DNA of 64,000 nt, from positions 62,001 through 126,000 of the forward strand of contig NZ_QUJB01000004.1 in assembly GCF_003480435.1 (NCBI RefSeq). Reading direction: 5' to 3'. The DNA is from Clostridium sp. AM30-24. GTDB lineage: Bacteria > Bacillota > Clostridia > Lachnospirales > Lachnospiraceae. How positions within the stretch are numbered: the stretch's first letter is position 1; the number at the start of each line of letters is the position of its first letter. The notes below the pieces were generated by a model that was given only the letters and a program-made list of their open reading frames with translations, was not told where the DNA came from and made no database searches. Shown piece by piece: positions 50,884 to 59,800 of this stretch. Both the position numbers and the translations under genes were made by a program.

Positions 50884-52500
50884 ATGGCAAACAGAATAAA
50901 GAAGAAAGAGGAGACGAAAAGTAGCTATCAGGATAATATTGCTTTGATCATGGGGGCATTTACGCTGATCGTTCTCTGCGTGCTTCCGCTGGTGTTCCAC
51001 GATTTCTATTTTGATATCCTGGAAACCAAATATCAGTTTTATAGTGTAGCTGCGATTGCGGCGCTCGTGATCATGGGCGGATATGGTCTGGCGAGCGGGA
51101 AGATGCTTGAGTGGTTCTCAAAGTTTAACTTCAATATCTGGAGAAAGAGCATGAACGTGTGCGACTGGGCGATGTTGGCATTCTGGTTCTGCAACGTCCT
51201 TTCCTGGATATTCTGCAAGGACTGGAAATGGGAAGCATTCTGGGGGACGTCCGGACGTTATAATGGCGTGTTCCTTATGAACGTTTACATGGCTTCCTAC
51301 TTTCTTGTAACCAGATTCTTTAAATTAAAACAATGGTATCTGGATGCATTCCTTGCAGTCGGTGTTTTTGTATGCGTATTTGGAATCACGGATTATTTCC
51401 AGATGGATATTCTGGGATTTAAGGTAAACATGATGGATGAGCAGAAAGCAATCTACACATCTACATTTGGCAACATCAATACTTACACGATCTATGTGGC
51501 GGCGCTCTTAGCTGTCTCGATGGTTCTGTTTACACAGGAGAAGAACCAGAAGAGAATGCTCTGGTACTTCGGAAATATGGTATTATCGAGTTTTGCGCTG
51601 ATTCTGGGTACCAGTGATAACGCGTACCTGTCCTTAGCAGCGATCTTTGGTCTGGCACCGTTATGGTTATTTAAAACGAAGACAGGATTCCGTAGATACG
51701 TGATCTCTGCGGCAACATTCGTTACTGTGATTCTCTGTATCAACTGGATCAATCAGGCATACGCGTCTTCTGTACTTGGAATCGACAGTGCATTTGGCCT
51801 TATCGCGAAGCAGAAATTCCTTCCGGTTCTTGCGGCACTTCTCTGGATCGTGAGCGCAGCGCTTGTTGCCATGAGCAGAAAGCCGCAGGCGTTAATGAAC
51901 CGCACAAGCTCTGATGAGATGAATAAGATTGCGGTTTATATCTGGATGGGAGTGATCACTGTTGTCTGCCTTGCAGTGATCTTTGTGCTTTATGACGCAA
52001 ACGTGGCAGGACATGCAGACAAATACAGTGCGATCAGTTCCTATGTCGTTTTTGATGATAACTGGGGAACACAGCGTGGTTATGTATGGAAGCGGGCAGT
52101 CGAACTCTTTACGAAGAAGCTGACTCCGATTCAGAAAATATTTGGATATGGAGCGGATACATTTGCGCTTCTCATGCAGTATTATTTCCCGGCGGATATG
52201 CGGAACGGAAAGATGGTTATCTTTGACAGCGCACACAACGAGTACCTGCACTATTTAGTTACCATTGGTTTTGCAGGTATGGCATCTTATATCGTGTTTA
52301 TGATATCTTCTGTTGTAGCTATGGCGAAGAGAATGAAAGAGCAGCCGGTTGTGGCAGCAGTTATGCTGGCTGTTTTAGCGTATATGATCCAGGCAATCGT
52401 TAACATCAATCTGCCGATCGCTATGCCGATTATTCTGCAGCTGCTTGCTATGGGAGTTGGATGCAGGAAAACGGCGGTCAGTGAAGAAAAGAAAGACTGA
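50884..52500 (+). CDS. O-antigen ligase-like membrane protein (Wzy_C family)
   Basis: 538 residues from ATG 50884, preceded by GAAAGGAAG; GTG 50863 is less likely. About 11-12 membrane helices. The large loop with WKRAVELFTKKLTPIQKIFG and FDSAHNEYLHYLVTIGFAGM is the Wzy_C signature, where HNEYL supplies the conserved His. Such proteins either polymerise or ligate undecaprenyl-linked glycans. Since a Wzy-like polymerase is also encoded at 62379, this one may be the ligase that joins the glycan to its carrier (inference). It opens the polysaccharide cluster, beside choline-binding gene C and divergent from it. Confidence 0.85.
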   Translation: MANRIKKKEETKSSYQDNIALIMGAFTLIVLCVLPLVFHDFYFDILETKYQFYSVAAIAALVIMGGYGLASGKMLEWFSKFNFNIWRKSMNVCDWAMLAFWFCNVLSWIFCKDWKWEAFWGTSGRYNGVFLMNVYMASYFLVTRFFKLKQWYLDAFLAVGVFVCVFGITDYFQMDILGFKVNMMDEQKAIYTSTFGNINTYTIYVAALLAVSMVLFTQEKNQKRMLWYFGNMVLSSFALILGTSDNAYLSLAAIFGLAPLWLFKTKTGFRRYVISAATFVTVILCINWINQAYASSVLGIDSAFGLIAKQKFLPVLAALLWIVSAALVAMSRKPQALMNRTSSDEMNKIAVYIWMGVITVVCLAVIFVLYDANVAGHADKYSAISSYVVFDDNWGTQRGYVWKRAVELFTKKLTPIQKIFGYGADTFALLMQYYFPADMRNGKMVIFDSAHNEYLHYLVTIGFAGMASYIVFMISSVVAMAKRMKEQPVVAAVMLAVLAYMIQAIVNINLPIAMPIILQLLAMGVGCRKTAVSEEKKD

Positions 52501-52530
52501 GTAAGTAAATAAAACATATGAGACAATAAT

Positions 52531-52552
52531 GGGGCAGGCAGATTCCTGCCCC
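52531..52552 (+). terminator. Short GC-rich hairpin before the heptose genes
   Basis: Perfect 8-bp stem 52531-52538 / 52545-52552, just before GGGAGG of the next gene and without a T run. More likely an RNA stem affecting processing or initiation than a full terminator. Confidence 0.45.
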
Positions 52553-52567
52553 ATGGGAGGAAATATT

Positions 52568-53875
52568 ATGATGCAGGCAGTCATCATGGCTGGCGGAAAA
52601 GGGACAAGACTGGCGGCTCTTACAAAGGATGAGATTCCGAAGCCGATGGTCCCGGTTGCCGGAAAGCCGCTGCTTTTATGGCAGGTGGAGCGGCTGAAGG
52701 AGAACGGAATTACGGATATTATCATGGTAATCGGACATCTTGGTAATAAGATAAGGGAATACTTTGGTGATGGAGAAAAATTTGGTGTTGCGATCCGGTA
52801 TTTTGAGGAGACGGAGCCGCTTGGAACAGCGGGATCTTTCTATTATTTAAAGGATATGATCCACGGGGATCGGTTTGTCATGATGTCCGGAGATCTGTTC
52901 TTTGATATTGATTTTCAGCGGATGATCCATTTCCATGAAGAAAAGGGCGCGGTCGCGACACTGTTTGTACATCCGAATGGGCATCCGTTTGATTCAGATC
53001 TTCTCGTGCTGGATCATGATTATAAGATCACGGCGTTTGATTCCAAGCACAATGTGCGGGATTACTGGTATGAAAACTGTGTAAACGCAGGAATTTTTGT
53101 ATTTGAAAAGAAGATCTGCGATTATGTTCCGGAGCCGGTGAAGAGGAACCTTGAGAACGATGTGATCAAGGGAATGTTGGAGGCGGGAGAGCCGATCTAC
53201 GGGTATTGCTCCCCGGAGTATGTGAAAGATGTCGGAACTGTGGACCGTGTAAATCAGACACTGGCGGATATTGAGCGCGGTGTAATTGCGGGAAAATGCC
53301 TTAGAAATGAGCAGCGCTGTATCTTTATGGACCGGGACGGCACGATCAATCAGTATAAAGGCCTTGTATACAAGGAAGAGGATTTTACGCTGGAGAATTG
53401 TGCAGTTGACGCGATCCGGAAGATCAACCAGTCCGGAAGACTTGGAATCGTTATCACAAACCAGCCGGTGGTTGCGCGGGGACTCTGTGAGATCGAAGAT
53501 GTAGAGAATATCCATAAAAAAATGGAAACACTTCTTGGAAAAGAGGGAGTGTTCCTGGATGATGTATTCTACTGCCCGCATCACCCGGATAAGGGATATC
53601 CGGAGGAGAATCCGGCTTATAAGATCCCGTGCGAGTGCAGAAAGCCGAAGACTGGTATGATCCAGAAGGCGGCGGAGCGGTATAATATTGATCTCGCGGG
53701 CTCCTGGATGATCGGCGATACGACGATGGATATCCAGACCGGGATCAACGCGGGAATGCGTACGGCGTTAGTACTGACCGGTGAGGCCGGAAATGATAAG
53801 AAATATGATGTGAAACCGGATCTTGTCTGCAGGGACCTTCTGGATGCGGTAGAGAAGATTTTACAGATGGATTAA
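52568..53875 (+). CDS. Bifunctional heptose-1-phosphate nucleotidyltransferase / heptose bisphosphate phosphatase (HddC-GmhB fusion)
   Basis: 435 residues from ATG 52568 with GGGAGG upstream. Residues 1-235 are a sugar nucleotidyltransferase: AVIMAGGKGTRLAALTKDEI, PKPMVPVAGKPLL, GTAGSFYYLKD and MSGDLFFDID. From about 253, a HAD/GmhB phosphatase: CIFMDRDGTINQ, ITNQPVVARG, FYCPHHPDKGYP, CECRKPKTGM (Cys/His zinc loop) and MIGDTTMDI. Fused, they would dephosphorylate D-glycero-D-manno-heptose 1,7-bisphosphate and activate heptose-1-P, giving GDP-heptose. HddA follows 18 nt later. The isomerase GmhA is not in this window. Confidence 0.87.
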   Translation: MMQAVIMAGGKGTRLAALTKDEIPKPMVPVAGKPLLLWQVERLKENGITDIIMVIGHLGNKIREYFGDGEKFGVAIRYFEETEPLGTAGSFYYLKDMIHGDRFVMMSGDLFFDIDFQRMIHFHEEKGAVATLFVHPNGHPFDSDLLVLDHDYKITAFDSKHNVRDYWYENCVNAGIFVFEKKICDYVPEPVKRNLENDVIKGMLEAGEPIYGYCSPEYVKDVGTVDRVNQTLADIERGVIAGKCLRNEQRCIFMDRDGTINQYKGLVYKEEDFTLENCAVDAIRKINQSGRLGIVITNQPVVARGLCEIEDVENIHKKMETLLGKEGVFLDDVFYCPHHPDKGYPEENPAYKIPCECRKPKTGMIQKAAERYNIDLAGSWMIGDTTMDIQTGINAGMRTALVLTGEAGNDKKYDVKPDLVCRDLLDAVEKILQMD

Positions 53876-53893
53876 CATATTAGGAGAACAACT

Positions 53894-54889
53894 ATGATCA
53901 TTACACAGACCCCTTTTAGAATGTCCTTCTTCGGAGGCGGAACAGACTTCCCGGACTTTTATAAAGAACACGGCGGAGCCGTAATCTCAACAACATTTGA
54001 TAAATACTGCTATGTAAATGTGCGCCATTTACCGCGCTTTTTCGATTATTCCACAGAGCTTTCCTACTCAAAGATCGAGCGCGTGACGGATGTCAATGAT
54101 ATCAATCATCCGGCGATCCGCGAGGCAATGAAGTACCTGGATATGCAGGAGATCCGCCTTACCTACGAGGCAGACCTTCCGGCAAGATCCGGACTTGGAA
54201 CGAGCAGTTCCTTTGCGGTTGGAATGTTGAACGCGTTCTATGCGTTAAAGGGAAAATACGCGGATAAGAGAAAGCTTGCGGATGATGCGATCTATCTGGA
54301 GCGCGTTCTCTGCAACGAGAGCGGCGGCGTTCAGGACCAGATTGCGGCGGCATTCGGTGGATTAAACCGAATCAATTTCAATGCTGATGGATACGAGGTA
54401 AATCCGGTCATTATCTCACCGGAGAGAAAGCAGCAGTTAAACCAGAATCTGATGCTGTTCTTTACCGGATTTTCAAGATTTTCTTCCGATATCCAGCAGA
54501 CAACGGAAAAAGCACTGGTAGATAAGCAGAAGCAGCTACTTGAGATGCTGTCCCTGGTGGATGACGCGGAAAAAGTTCTCACATCCAAGACAGACCTCAA
54601 TGAATTCGGAAGACTTCTCGACTATACATGGAAGTTGAAACGCGGAATCTCCAACCGGATTTCCACAGATTCCATTGATGGACTTTACGCCAAAGGAATG
54701 GCAGCAGGTGCCCTCGGCGGAAAGCTTCTCGGTGCCGGTGGCGGTGGATTCCTGCTCTTCTATGTAGAGCCGGATAAGCAGGAAGCGGTTCATAAGGCGA
54801 TGGAGGAACTTTTATATGTTCCCTTTGAGTTTGAGAACAGCGGTACGAGAGTGATCCATTATACGCCGGAGACATATGAAAAGCGATGA
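53894..54889 (+). CDS. hddA: GHMP kinase, D-glycero-D-manno-heptose 7-phosphate kinase (HddA-like)
   Basis: 331 residues. MIITQTPFRMSFFGGGTDFP is the conserved HddA start, with GHMP motif 2 DLPARSGLGTSSSFAVGML as the ATP loop and GALGGKLLGAGGGGFLLFYV as motif 3. It phosphorylates heptose-7-P at C1. Together with the preceding fusion it gives three of the GDP-heptose steps. The stop overlaps the next glycosyltransferase start by 4 nt (ATGA), showing operon coupling. Confidence 0.9.
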   Translation: MIITQTPFRMSFFGGGTDFPDFYKEHGGAVISTTFDKYCYVNVRHLPRFFDYSTELSYSKIERVTDVNDINHPAIREAMKYLDMQEIRLTYEADLPARSGLGTSSSFAVGMLNAFYALKGKYADKRKLADDAIYLERVLCNESGGVQDQIAAAFGGLNRINFNADGYEVNPVIISPERKQQLNQNLMLFFTGFSRFSSDIQQTTEKALVDKQKQLLEMLSLVDDAEKVLTSKTDLNEFGRLLDYTWKLKRGISNRISTDSIDGLYAKGMAAGALGGKLLGAGGGGFLLFYVEPDKQEAVHKAMEELLYVPFEFENSGTRVIHYTPETYEKR

Positions 54890-56112
54890 ATAAACCTTCA
54901 ATCTTGATGATTTTGCCAAGGAAGCTATTTCCATTGGTTTCAGGATATTCCCTAAAGAACTATAATCTTCTTAAAATCCTTTCTACACAGTATGCAGTGG
55001 ATTTATGTCTGCTTACAAACAAAGAACTTTCTGAAGAGGAAAGCGAGTTTTATGCGAAATATCTGGATAACATCCGGATATTTCGTATAAGTAAAGCAGA
55101 AAGAATAAGGGGAATGATAGGTGCCTTTTTCTGTGGGAATCCGCTACAGGTAGGTCTTTATCATTCCAAAACACTCAAAAAGTATATAGAGGATATTCCT
55201 GATGGAAAATATCAGGGATGCATCTGCGAACTTGTTCGAACAATGTTGTACTCAGAAAATCTTACTATGCCGATTATGTTTGATATGGTAGATTCGATCG
55301 GTCTGAATTACCAGAAATCGGCGCATGAGACTTCGGACATTCTGTATAAAATGTATTATAAGTTTGAGTCAAAACGTCTTTTAAAATTTGAAAAGAAATG
55401 TATTGAGAAAGCAGATATCACCTTTCTTTTCAATAAAGAAGAACAAATGTACTGGGAAAATGTTGGAAATGTATGCTGGCTGCCGCACGGTGTGAGAGAA
55501 GAACTGCTTCACTATGAGGCTGATCATTCCAGGGAAAAGAATGTGGTCGAGCATAAAATTCCGTCTGATTATGTTGCGTTTATCGGAAAAATGAATTATC
55601 GCCCAAATGTGGATGCAGTGCTATGGTATGTGGAACATATTCACTCAAAACTGGCGGAAAGATATCCGTTGGTCGTGATTGGGGCGTATCCGACAAATGA
55701 GATCCAGCAGCTCGGGAATAAATTTCCTGACATTTATGTGACCGGTTATATGGATGACCCATATGAACTTCTTGGAGAGGCAAAGGCGGTGATCGCGCCG
55801 ATGCAGACAGGTGGAGGAATCCAGAATAAGGTTCTTGAAGCGATGGCGATGGGAAAATTGAACCTTGTGTCATCGAAGGCGGCAGAGCCGATATCGGGCG
55901 CTGAAAGCGGAAAGGAATTCCTGATATGCAATGATCTTGACGATTATCAGCAGGCATATGAAGCGCTGATGCGGGATCCGAACTATGGAAAGGAGATCGG
56001 AGAAAACGCGAAGAGCTTTATTCAGGAGAACTTTACCTGGGAGAGATATGGAAAAGTATATCTTGAACAGATGAAATTGCATCTTCAGAAGAGACCAGAC
56101 GAAGAAGCATAG
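54886..56112 (+). CDS. GT4-family glycosyltransferase
   Basis: 408 residues. GT-B fold: an N-terminal lobe with FPLVSGYSLKNYNLLKILST and a C-terminal nucleotide-sugar lobe with DYVAFIGKMNYRPNVDAVLW, DIYVTGYMDDPYELLGEAKA, and APMQTGGGIQNKVLEAMAMG, the E-x7-E-like donor motif. It adds a sugar to the lipid-linked repeat unit on the cytosolic membrane face. Donor unknown; GDP-heptose is a candidate because the gene overlaps hddA. Confidence 0.88.
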   Translation: MNKPSILMILPRKLFPLVSGYSLKNYNLLKILSTQYAVDLCLLTNKELSEEESEFYAKYLDNIRIFRISKAERIRGMIGAFFCGNPLQVGLYHSKTLKKYIEDIPDGKYQGCICELVRTMLYSENLTMPIMFDMVDSIGLNYQKSAHETSDILYKMYYKFESKRLLKFEKKCIEKADITFLFNKEEQMYWENVGNVCWLPHGVREELLHYEADHSREKNVVEHKIPSDYVAFIGKMNYRPNVDAVLWYVEHIHSKLAERYPLVVIGAYPTNEIQQLGNKFPDIYVTGYMDDPYELLGEAKAVIAPMQTGGGIQNKVLEAMAMGKLNLVSSKAAEPISGAESGKEFLICNDLDDYQQAYEALMRDPNYGKEIGENAKSFIQENFTWERYGKVYLEQMKLHLQKRPDEEA

Positions 56113-56120
56113 GACACTAT

Positions 56121-57551
56121 ATGAAGGAGAAACACACAGGAATAGAGATGGATGTCAAAGAAAAACGCAGTCGTTTTGAACAGTATAAAAGAATTGTAAA
56201 ATTCTTCGGTTCATTAGCGATCGTTCTGTTAGAATTAGCATTATATTATTTTGTGTGGATGAATTACTATAACCGGAATTTATCCATCTTCTGGCGCAGA
56301 GGAAACTGGCTGATTGCCGGAGAATATGTACTGTTCCTGCTAGTACTTCACCGTATGTATGGTGGACTGAAGGTGGGAATCTATAAGTACTGGACACTGG
56401 TGTATTCCCATATGATCACATTGATTGCGGTCAATGCGTTTTCTTATGTACAGATCGTTCTGTTTGACAAGAGAATGCATAATCCGATGCCTCTTGTGGC
56501 GCTGACTGTTGTAGACTTTATAGTGGTCGTGGCGTGGGCATTCGCATTTAAGAAGATTTACGCGGCGCTGTTCCCGAAGAAAAAGCTTCTTCTTGTGCAT
56601 GCAGATAAACCGATGTTTCATTTAATGGGACGGATCGAATCCCGAGAAGATAAATATGAGATCAAGGAAACAATTCGGATCCAGGACAATGTCGAGGAGA
56701 TTATTCGCAGGGCGGAACAGTATGATGGTGTGATCATTGGCGATATTCCGGCATGTGACCGCAACGAACTTATGAAACACTGTTATGCCAATAATATCCG
56801 TAGCTATACGGTACCAAAGATCAGCGATATTCTTCTGCGCACATCGGTAGAACTCAATATTTTCGACTCGCCGTTATATTTGTCCCGAAACATTGATGGG
56901 CTTGCATGGGATCAGGCATTTGCAAAACGTATGGAAGATATTCTGATTTCCGGAATCATGCTGCTGATCACCAGCCCGTTTTTCCTTATCATAGCGCTGT
57001 TGATCAAATGCACGGACAAAGGTCCTATATTCTATACACAGCAGAGACTGACTTTAAATGGAAAAGTATTCCCAATCTATAAGTTCCGTACCATGGTGGT
57101 CGATGCGGAGAAAAAGAGTGGACCGGTGAAAGCTGGAGATAAGGATCCGAGAATCTTGCCAGTAGGCCGATTCCTTCGCGCGACGAGACTGGACGAACTG
57201 CCACAGCTGTTAAATATCCTGAAAGGTGATATGAGCCTGGTGGGACCGAGACCGGAAAGACCGGAGCTTGCAGAAATCATCATGAAGAATATTCCGGAAT
57301 TTTCATACCGCTTAAAAGTAAAGGCAGGGCTTACAGGATATGCGCAGATCTACGGGAAATATTGTACGACCAGCTATGATAAATTGAAGCTTGACCTTAC
57401 CTATATTCGAAATTATTCGATATGGATGGACTTAAAATTAATTTTAATGACTCCGAAAGTATTGTTTATGAAAGAATCAACAGAAGGTTTCGAGGATGGC
57501 GGTTTTGAGGATCCAGCATTAAAGGATCCGGATCTGAAAGAAGACAAATAA
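56121..57551 (+). CDS. Undecaprenyl-phosphate sugar-phosphate transferase (polyprenyl glycosylphosphotransferase, CpsE/WcaJ type)
   Basis: 476 residues. Four to five N-terminal helices, a central soluble region and a fifth helix (ILISGIMLLITSPFFLIIAL) precede the catalytic domain: GPIFYTQQRL, FPIYKFRTMVVDAE, LRATRLDELPQLLNILKGDM, SLVGPRPERPEL and KAGLTGYAQIYGKY. All motifs of the initiating hexose-1-P transferase are present, so it starts the repeat unit by moving sugar-1-P onto undecaprenyl phosphate. The acidic C-terminal tail (EDGGFEDPALKDPDLKEDK) is unusual. Donor probably UDP-glucose or UDP-galactose. Confidence 0.92.
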   Translation: MKEKHTGIEMDVKEKRSRFEQYKRIVKFFGSLAIVLLELALYYFVWMNYYNRNLSIFWRRGNWLIAGEYVLFLLVLHRMYGGLKVGIYKYWTLVYSHMITLIAVNAFSYVQIVLFDKRMHNPMPLVALTVVDFIVVVAWAFAFKKIYAALFPKKKLLLVHADKPMFHLMGRIESREDKYEIKETIRIQDNVEEIIRRAEQYDGVIIGDIPACDRNELMKHCYANNIRSYTVPKISDILLRTSVELNIFDSPLYLSRNIDGLAWDQAFAKRMEDILISGIMLLITSPFFLIIALLIKCTDKGPIFYTQQRLTLNGKVFPIYKFRTMVVDAEKKSGPVKAGDKDPRILPVGRFLRATRLDELPQLLNILKGDMSLVGPRPERPELAEIIMKNIPEFSYRLKVKAGLTGYAQIYGKYCTTSYDKLKLDLTYIRNYSIWMDLKLILMTPKVLFMKESTEGFEDGGFEDPALKDPDLKEDK

Positions 57552-57563
57552 AGAATTTACAGT

Positions 57564-57605
57564 ACAGGGGCATGTGGGCAGAGAAAAGGAACACAGTGCC
57601 CCTGT
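57564..57605 (+). repeat. Intercistronic inverted repeat
   Basis: Perfect 9-bp arms 57564-57572 / 57597-57605 with a 24-nt centre, no T run, between the initiating transferase and the next glycosyltransferase. Confidence 0.4.
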
Positions 57606-57629
57606 GGCGTATCAGGAGAAATATGTCGT

Positions 57630-58643
57630 ATGGAAAAGATAAGTATCATTGTTCCTGTTTATAACTGTGAAAAGTATATTGGAACGTGTATTGAGAGTAT
57701 ACAGGGGCAGACATATCAGAATCTGGAGATCATTCTGGTAAATGATGGATCAAAGGACAGATCTGGGGAGATATGCAGATCTTATGCAGTGCATGATGCA
57801 AGGATCCGATATATTGAACAGGAAAATCAAGGAGTCTCTGCGGCAAGAAACCATGGAATTAAAAAGGCGATCGGAACCTTCGTCATGTTTGTTGATGCGG
57901 ATGATACGATTACGAATGATGCATGCGAAAAGCTGGCCGGACATATCGCAGAAGGTGTTGATTTGATCCTGTGTGGATTTAAGCGTATGTTTTACAGAGG
58001 GGAATATCTTGTGTCGCAATATGATATATTGCCGGAATGTAAAAATTTGACGGATCAGGAGACATTAGGAAAATATTTTGGCAGACTATACGAAACAACA
58101 CTCTTGACAAGTGTGTGGGCGAAAATGTACCGGAAACAGGCGTTGGAAAGACATATGCCGGTATTTCGGGAAGATCTTTCCCTTGGAGAGGATGCTTTGT
58201 TCAACCTGAAATTTTTAAAAAATTGCGGCAATATTGCTGTAGAAAACAGCATTCTCTACGTATATAATCAGCGTGCAGGATCCGGAAGCCTCACAAAAGA
58301 TGACGGAAAGACCAGATTGGTGCTCAGCGAAAATGTGCTGAACGCGGCGGAAGAACTTGCGAATGAAAAAGAAATTTATCCGCAGGTCAGGGAGAAGTTG
58401 TGGAAGGTCTATTATAAAGACTGTATGAATTATCTGGAAAGATTTTCATTTTCAGAGAGAAAAGAATATGCGATAGATCTGTTGAGGCAAACGACATTAC
58501 TCAGAGTTCTTAAAGCAGAAAAATCGAAGAAGGCTGATATGCAGTTATACCACTTTTTCCTTGGAAGTAAAAGCGCTTTTTTAGTTTGCGTGTTTGCGGA
58601 GATGAGAAAAACTGCTAAAAAGATCCTGAGGGGAGGCAACTAG
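57630..58643 (+). CDS. GT2-family glycosyltransferase
   Basis: 337 residues. The GT-A domain is clear: ISIIVPVYNCEKYIGTCIES, LVNDGSKDRSGEI, NQGVSAARNHGIKKA and the DxD-like FVDADDT. The C-terminal 120 residues are basic and helical, typical of membrane-associated capsule transferases. It transfers a sugar from a nucleotide donor; linkage unknown. ATG 57630 has AGGAG at some distance. Part of the polysaccharide operon. Confidence 0.92.
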   Translation: MEKISIIVPVYNCEKYIGTCIESIQGQTYQNLEIILVNDGSKDRSGEICRSYAVHDARIRYIEQENQGVSAARNHGIKKAIGTFVMFVDADDTITNDACEKLAGHIAEGVDLILCGFKRMFYRGEYLVSQYDILPECKNLTDQETLGKYFGRLYETTLLTSVWAKMYRKQALERHMPVFREDLSLGEDALFNLKFLKNCGNIAVENSILYVYNQRAGSGSLTKDDGKTRLVLSENVLNAAEELANEKEIYPQVREKLWKVYYKDCMNYLERFSFSERKEYAIDLLRQTTLLRVLKAEKSKKADMQLYHFFLGSKSAFLVCVFAEMRKTAKKILRGGN

Positions 58644-58648
58644 AGGTG

Positions 58649-59800
58649 ATGGTAAAGCGATATTTAATGACAGGTATGACGCCTAACCCAGGTGGGGTGG
58701 AAGCATATATTATGAATCTTGTACGACATATTGACCCGGAAAAAGTTCAATTTGATTATCTGGTCAATTATGAAGAAGTGATTGCATATGAACAGGAACT
58801 TAGGACGATGGGAGCCGATATTATCCGGCTTCCGGGGAGAAGAAAACATCCCGTCGCACATCAGACCGTCTACAGGAAGTTCTTTAAAAACGCCGGAGAA
58901 CGGTATGATGGAATTTACTGCAATCTTCTGTCACTGGCAAATATCGATGACTTGACTTATGCAAAAAAGAATAAAATAAATCGAATCATTGCGCATTCTC
59001 ACAATTCCAACGATACAGGATGGGATCTTATGGGAATTCGGAAACGCTTGCATCAGACACACCAGAAAGAGCTGGATCAGTATGCAGAAAAACTGTTTGC
59101 GTGTTCTAATATGGCTGGCTGGTTCATGTTCGGAAAAAATGCAAAGTTTGAGGTGATACACAATGCTATTGATGCGGAAAGATTCTGCTTTAGTCAGGAG
59201 AAAAGAAATCAGATCAGGACTCAGCTGAAAATTTCACCGGATACACGGCTGTATGGAACAGTTGGACGGCTGGAAGAACAAAAAAATCCAGGTTTTATTC
59301 TGGATGTCTTTCGATGGCTGCATGAAAAGGATCCAGAGTGTCGGTTTATTCATGTCGGAGATGGAAGTTTGCGGGGAGAGATAGAAAAGAAGATTGGAGA
59401 ATATGGTCTGGAAAAAGCTTATCTTATTACAGGAGCGGTAAATGACACTTCCGGTTACTATCAGGCAATGGACGCATTTATTTTTCCGTCACTTTATGAG
59501 GGACTTCCGGTAGCATTAATCGAGGCACAGGCCGCTGATCTGCCATGCTTTCTGACAGATACGATTTCAGATGAGACAAAAATTGTTGAAGAAAATTATC
59601 ATAAAATTCCGTTAAATGGTGGTGCGCAGATATGGGCAGAAACGATTCTGGGAATCAATGGATTGAACGGAGGCCATAGGGCAGAGGCAGTGCTTACAAT
59701 TGCGACAGGGAGAAGGGATGTATCCGAACGTGTTAAGGCAGCCGGTTACGATATCACTCAGGCAGCAAAACAGATGGAGGAATATTTGTACTATGGATAA
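58649..59800 (+). CDS. GT4-family glycosyltransferase (EpsF-like)
   Basis: 383 residues from ATG 58649 (GTG 58646 also possible). MTGMTPNPGGVEAYIMNLVR is the acceptor-side start common in EpsF/CapM-like transferases. The donor lobe carries GTVGRLEEQKNPGFILDVFR, FIHVGDGSLRGEIEKKI and FIFPSLYEGLPVALIEAQAA (E-x7-E). The stop overlaps the next gene by 8 nt. Donor and linkage are unknown. Confidence 0.9.
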   Translation: MVKRYLMTGMTPNPGGVEAYIMNLVRHIDPEKVQFDYLVNYEEVIAYEQELRTMGADIIRLPGRRKHPVAHQTVYRKFFKNAGERYDGIYCNLLSLANIDDLTYAKKNKINRIIAHSHNSNDTGWDLMGIRKRLHQTHQKELDQYAEKLFACSNMAGWFMFGKNAKFEVIHNAIDAERFCFSQEKRNQIRTQLKISPDTRLYGTVGRLEEQKNPGFILDVFRWLHEKDPECRFIHVGDGSLRGEIEKKIGEYGLEKAYLITGAVNDTSGYYQAMDAFIFPSLYEGLPVALIEAQAADLPCFLTDTISDETKIVEENYHKIPLNGGAQIWAETILGINGLNGGHRAEAVLTIATGRRDVSERVKAAGYDITQAAKQMEEYLYYG

